Shown here one piece after another: positions 60,471 through 64,000 of a stretch of DNA of 64,000 bases (positions within the stretch are counted from its first letter, which is position 1; each line of letters opens with the position of its first letter). The position numbers were made by a program, and so were the translations under genes. The stretch lies in assembly GCA_947568835.1 (NCBI GenBank), contig OX387605.1, positions 248,001-312,000 of the forward strand, read 5' to 3'. The notes under the pieces were generated by a model. The model was not told the DNA's origin. It saw only the letters and a program-made list of their open reading frames with translations, and did not search any database. This stretch comes from Protonemura montana. Lineage: Eukaryota; Arthropoda; Insecta; Plecoptera; Nemouridae.

Positions 60471-60600
60471 GAGTGAATGTTCCACAGTTCAAGATTCCGA
60501 AGCGCGTGTTCAGCAGCTTGCAGCCGCGCGGCTCGAGCCTGCGCAGGAAGAAGAAGTCTGCGCCGGCGCTGCCCAGCGCAACCGACAGCGCTGGCTGGCC
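60471..60600 (-). CDS. Orphan coding exon of an unidentified gene
   Basis: GC-rich open block on minus, codon use like the cellular exons here, ending in a strong donor TTCACTCG|GTAAGT. It reads PALSVALGSAGADFFFLRRL and continues to LNTRFGILNCGTFTR. The upstream boundary is either an acceptor-like GGCCAG at about 60600 or a SINE junction, because 5S-like sequence resumes right there. No start codon is in frame and no family is recognised. Its partner exons were not found; its phase does not fit the long minus gene at 62-64 kb. Confidence 0.4.
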
Positions 60601-60900
60601 ATGTGTCATCCACCAGTTATGTATGATAGTCATGCAACCAATACCTGACCCAGCAGTGTTGCTTTCGGTGATCTCACGAGGACCGGTGTTATCAACACGC
60701 CAAACCGTTCGGTGGTCACCCATACAATACCTGACCTATCGCAGTGTTGCTTAACTTCTGAAATCTCACGAGGACCGGTGTTTCCAACACGCCAAACCGT
60801 TCAGTGGTCACCCATCTAATACCTGACCTATCGCAGTAATGCTTAACTTCTGAAATCTTACGAGGACCGGTGTTATCAACACGACAAACCGCTCGATATC
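60601..60900 (-). mobile_element. 5S-like head tandem, longer unit type
   Basis: About 2.5 copies of a 93-bp reverse unit that keeps more of the 5S-like 5' part (ATCTCACGAGGACCGGTGTT, CAACACGCCAAACCG) together with the box C region (GGTCACCCATACAATACC). A different breakpoint from the 91-bp arrays, so an independent amplification. Confidence 0.75.
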
Positions 60901-62015
60901 TTTGCTACAGCAAATGCTGGTTTAGTTTCTCTAACATACACAGAATTCAAGTCTCACCTTAAGTTGGTATCAATTCTTTGAAAATTAGTCAGGCTGTGGA
61001 ATTCAGGCAGGCAGGAAAATTAGGCTGTGGAATTCTGCTAGGACATTAATAATGCATATTTATTAATAATTTAGATTTCTTTATTGAACTGAAAAAACTA
61101 TCCTGCCTTCTCCTAGAAAAACCCACTGTTGAGTATTTACACTATGCATATAATACAACGCCTTACAGCTTGCGGCTTGCGGCTTGGTGGAACACAATAA
61201 ATAAATAAAAGAAGGTGTCAAGAGAACTGTACATTGCTGGCAGGGAGCTGGTGGGTTGGATACCAATAACGACTCAAGAGGCCGAAACAAAGAAACAATA
61301 ATGATGACGGTGACGATAACAAATAGGAACTTCCACGACAACCGGTGGCGTACGTTATGCCCCCGAGACCAAGAATCAGAAACCAATACAGAAGAAAACC
61401 GACTGACCAGTAGAATGATTGTACGCTGATTTCAAGTGGGCCGAGTCAGCCCACTCGAAACAAACTTAACAACCTCCTTCGTTAGCCAGTGCGTAGAAAG
61501 ACAGCGTTCGACCGAAATCACCAACAGTTTGTAAAATACATACTGCCGAGAGATGGTTTCAGACGACGCTGACGGAAACAAGGAATTTAAACCTAGGGGG
61601 GCCGGCCCCTCTGCGATCTAAAATCAGAAATAAGTAAAGGGCGTAAAGTTAACAAGTTAACAATTTCATTCCGGTTGGGATTGCTCGAAGGCCAGGTGCT
61701 GTCTGCGACAATTTGCTATTTGAAGTTGGGAACAGAAGCAAGGGACTCGCCTGACGTGGGCAAGGCAGACTGATATAAAGACAGTGCTGTGTGACAGAAA
61801 ACCTTCCCCCACCTGCTCCAGAGTAGTCCATGTCCAGGATAGACACAACCAAAACACCCCATTTGCATTTCTAGCATCTTACGAGGCCAACCCCGTCGAA
61901 AGGTTCCGTGTGGATAAACGTTTCAACTGATCAAGAAGCTACGCCAACAAAACGAGTGTCACACGGCTGCGGAACCCGGGCGCAACAAAACACGCCGGCC
62001 GCCACTCGCTCGCTA
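60901..62015. other. Sequence downstream of the repeat-protein gene
   Basis: No gene or known element recognised. It would hold the 3' UTR of the minus gene ending at 62016. Confidence 0.5.
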
Positions 62016-63977
62016 TCACCTGTTAAGCTTCTTCGCCGCCGCCGCCGCGGCTGCCGCGTTGGACGTGGGCGGCGCCGATCCCGCCAACGACTTCATCAAC
62101 GTCTCGAAGTGTTTTATGTACGACGGGTCCTGCATCTGGAACCACTCGGGCGGCACGGCGGCGCCGGCGCCCCACAACCGCGCCTGCATTTCCAGTCGCT
62201 GGCGGAGCGCCGCCGCCTCGTCGACGCCCCGCCCACCCGAGGGACCCGCGCTGGCGGCCACGCCCCCGCGACGGTGATCGCGCAACGGCGACACGACGCG
62301 GCTGAGTTCCGCGGGCGGAAAAGTGAGCTCGTCGCGACGCGACTTGGCCGGGGGCGGAGTCGGCAGCCGCGACAAGTTTGGGATCTTGAGCGGGTGCGGG
62401 AAGGCAAACGGCTTGGCGGGCCGAGGGCACTTGGCTGGTCGGGCCGTGAGGTCTAGAGCGCCCGTACGATCCTGCCGCGGCTTGGGGATCTCGATCAGCT
62501 GCGGCAGAGGGGAGGCGTTGTTCTTATTGGCTGGATTCTTGCCGAGGCGGGAGGGGCCGGCCTCCGACAGCTCGGGCTCAGCTCCGCCCCCTGACAGCCG
62601 ATCTACGCTGCCCTCGACGGCTGGTTTGGCCTTCGCTTCGAGCGGAAGATTTGAACTCACTGACACAATGGCCGGTCGCTCCACTTCACACTTGTTTGGT
62701 TTCTCACTGTCCCCTGGCTCCCGATTTGTCCAACCTGCAATTTTTTCCACATCAGATCTCAACTGATTCGTCAACAGCCGCTGTTTCTCATCGTCTGGTC
62801 TCAACTGATTGGTTGTTGCTTGAGGCTTTTCCACTTCTGGTCGCTGTTTGGTCGACGCTCTCTGTTTTTCACCGTCCCTGAGCTCATTGGCCACCGGTCG
62901 CGGAGCAGTTTCACTCGGTTTCTCAGCAGGACTGCTCGGTGCCTCTGCGACGATGCTTTGCTTGAGGTTGGGCCCGGGGCTGGCTTTCAGGCCTCCCGAT
63001 TGGCCGGGGCTGGCTTTCAGGCCACCTGATTGGCCAGGAGTTGCTTTCAGGCCTCCAGATTGGCCAGGAGTTGCTTTCAGGCCTCCAGATTGGCTGGGGG
63101 TTGCTTTCAGGCCACCTGATTGGCTGGGGGTTGCTTTCAGGCCACCTGATTGGCCGGGAGTTGCTTTCAGGCCACCTGATTGGCCAGGAGTTGCTTTCAG
63201 GCCACCTGATTGGCCAGGAGTTGCTTTCAGGCCACCTGATTGGCCAGGAGTTGCTTTCAAGCCACCTGATTGGCCAGGAGTTGCTTTCAGGCCACCTGAT
63301 TGGCCAGGAGTTGCTTTCAGGCCACCTGATTGGCTGGGGCTGGCTTTCAGGCCACCTGATTGGCCAGGAGTTGCTTTCAGGCCTCCTGATTGGCTGGGGC
63401 TGGCTTTCAGGCCACCTGATTGGCCAGGAGTTGCTTTCAGGCCACCTGATTGGCCAGGAGTTGCTTTCAGGCCACCTGATTGGCCAGGAGTTGCTTTCAG
63501 GCCACCTGATTGGCCAGGAGTTGCTTTCAAGCCACCTGATTGGCCAGGAGTTGCTTTTGTGCCTCCTGATTGGCCAGGAGTTGCTTTTGTGCCTCCTGAT
63601 TGGCTGGGCTTGGGGACAGACGCTGGCATATGCTTGTGTCCGGCTGGTGAACTCGGCTTGAAGCTAGGACTTGGTTTCTCTACCGCTACGGGCCCGTCAG
63701 CAGTCTTTGTCTGAACAGCAGGCCCCGGTTTTTGAATAGCAGGCCCCGGTTTTTGAACAGCAGGTCCTGGTTTTTGAATAGCAGGCCCCGGTTTTTGAAC
63801 AGCAGGCCCCGGTTTTTGAATAGCTTGCCCTGGTTTTTGAATGCCAAGTCCTAGTTTCTGACTTGCAGGTCCAGGTTTCAGCGCCAGCCGCGGCTTCTTG
63901 GCTGGCGCCGGCGGCCGGCGCTGACTCATCTCCAGTGCGGCGAGCTTACGCTTCAGTGCCTCGCCCGGCATGGCCAT
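62016..63977 (-). CDS. Lys/Pro-rich nuclear-type repeat protein, 5' end possibly outside the window
   Basis: Uninterrupted frame of 653 residues from ATG at 63977; it stays open upstream to the window edge, so this may be the last exon of a longer gene. N-terminus is basic (KRKLAALEMSQRRPPAPAKKPR), then about nine 7-residue units (QKPGPAI/V), then about 22 ten-residue units (SGGLKATPGQ), then a charged region. The conserved-looking C-terminus has LPQLIEIPKPRQDRTGALDL, KPFAFPHPLKIPNLSRLPTP and WFQMQDPSYIKHFETLMKSL, with a poly-Ala stretch. The C-terminal motifs resemble those of Polycomb RING (Psc/Su(z)2-like) proteins only loosely; this is a guess. The stop follows a possible donor (AACAG|GTGATAG), so an alternative downstream exon cannot be excluded. 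Confidence 0.6.
   Translation of the reverse strand: MAMPGEALKRKLAALEMSQRRPPAPAKKPRLALKPGPASQKLGLGIQKPGQAIQKPGPAVQKPGPAIQKPGPAVQKPGPAIQKPGPAVQTKTADGPVAVEKPSPSFKPSSPAGHKHMPASVPKPSQSGGTKATPGQSGGTKATPGQSGGLKATPGQSGGLKATPGQSGGLKATPGQSGGLKATPGQSGGLKASPSQSGGLKATPGQSGGLKASPSQSGGLKATPGQSGGLKATPGQSGGLKATPGQSGGLKATPGQSGGLKATPGQSGGLKATPGQSGGLKATPSQSGGLKATPSQSGGLKATPGQSGGLKATPGQSGGLKASPGQSGGLKASPGPNLKQSIVAEAPSSPAEKPSETAPRPVANELRDGEKQRASTKQRPEVEKPQATTNQLRPDDEKQRLLTNQLRSDVEKIAGWTNREPGDSEKPNKCEVERPAIVSVSSNLPLEAKAKPAVEGSVDRLSGGGAEPELSEAGPSRLGKNPANKNNASPLPQLIEIPKPRQDRTGALDLTARPAKCPRPAKPFAFPHPLKIPNLSRLPTPPPAKSRRDELTFPPAELSRVVSPLRDHRRGGVAASAGPSGGRGVDEAAALRQRLEMQARLWGAGAAVPPEWFQMQDPSYIKHFETLMKSLAGSAPPTSNAAAAAAAAKKLNR
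62985..63605. repeat. 30-bp coding minisatellite in the Lys/Pro-rich protein
   Basis: About 21-22 copies of a 30-bp unit (GGCCACCTGATTGGCCAGGA on plus), coding SGGLKATPGQ on minus with conservative variants KASPSQ and TKATPGQ. Frame is kept throughout. Confidence 0.95.
63700..63890. repeat. 21-bp coding repeat (QKPGPAI/V) in the same protein
   Basis: About nine copies of a 7-residue unit, GTTTTTGAATAGCAGGCCCCG on plus in variant forms. Adjacent to, but unrelated in sequence to, the 30-bp array. Confidence 0.85.
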
Positions 63978-64000
63978 GGCAACAGCCGGTCGCCGCGCCG

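Noticed and set aside
60471-62016. Joining the orphan exon to the Lys/Pro-rich gene as one transcript
   Set aside because: The only donor near the stop (AACAG|GTGATAG) leaves phase 2, and the orphan exon would then hit a stop codon.
62848-63714. Plus-strand frame across the 30-bp array (FRPPDWPGVA repeats)
   Set aside because: It is the antisense of the minus-strand coding repeat. The minus frame extends on both sides with non-repetitive, coding-like sequence; the plus frame does not.

Overview
The window is nuclear DNA of a eukaryote, very probably an arthropod. All cellular genes are spliced with GT-AG introns. One gene encodes a BTB domain of the tramtrack/lola/Broad type, beginning FCLRWHNYQ, paired with two C2H2 fingers, an arrangement typical of arthropods. 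The species cannot be named from sequence alone; a non-insect arthropod such as a crustacean or chelicerate is possible.

Layout: (1) 1.1-8.6 kb, minus strand: a nine-exon vaccinia-related kinase (VRK1-like) gene. (2) 9.1-24.8 kb, plus strand: a complete 14-exon SGSM3 gene (TBC-SH3-RUN), head to head with VRK over a short shared promoter region. (3) 27.0-42.0 kb, plus strand: a complete 15-exon PERK/EIF2AK3 gene (ER-lumenal sensor, membrane span, eIF2alpha kinase). (4) 45.7-48.7 kb, minus strand: a four-exon BTB-C2H2 transcription factor gene. (5) 50.2-60.1 kb: two different, apparently intact PIF/Harbinger DNA transposons, each with a HARBI1-like DDE transposase and a Myb/SANT-like partner. 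The second sits inside a 5S-rRNA-derived SINE. (6) 60.5-64 kb, minus strand: an orphan coding exon, then a long Lys/Pro-rich repeat protein whose reading frame runs off the window.

The most unusual property is the introns. Most long introns hold a minisatellite (12, 14, 41, 47, 52, 73, 78, 84 or 91 bp units), and several of these units can be traced to ends or promoter modules of mobile elements. The 52-bp unit is the 5' two thirds of a tRNA-like sequence inside an inverted-repeat element, with 0, 1, 2, 3, 8, 9, 9 and 18 units at eight loci. The 91-bp unit starts in the internal promoter region of a 5S-rRNA-like SINE head. The 47-bp unit matches the terminal inverted repeat of a MITE at 40.66-41.08 kb. 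In the tRNA-like and 5S families the unit junction coincides with short homology inside the single-copy element, which suggests how the arrays were born. This looks like a repeated process that turns mobile-element termini and Pol III promoter modules into intronic tandem arrays. It is the best candidate here for something undescribed.

Exon coordinates come from reading splice sites and checking that reading frames stay open and match family landmarks. There is no transcript evidence, and UTRs are mostly not defined.
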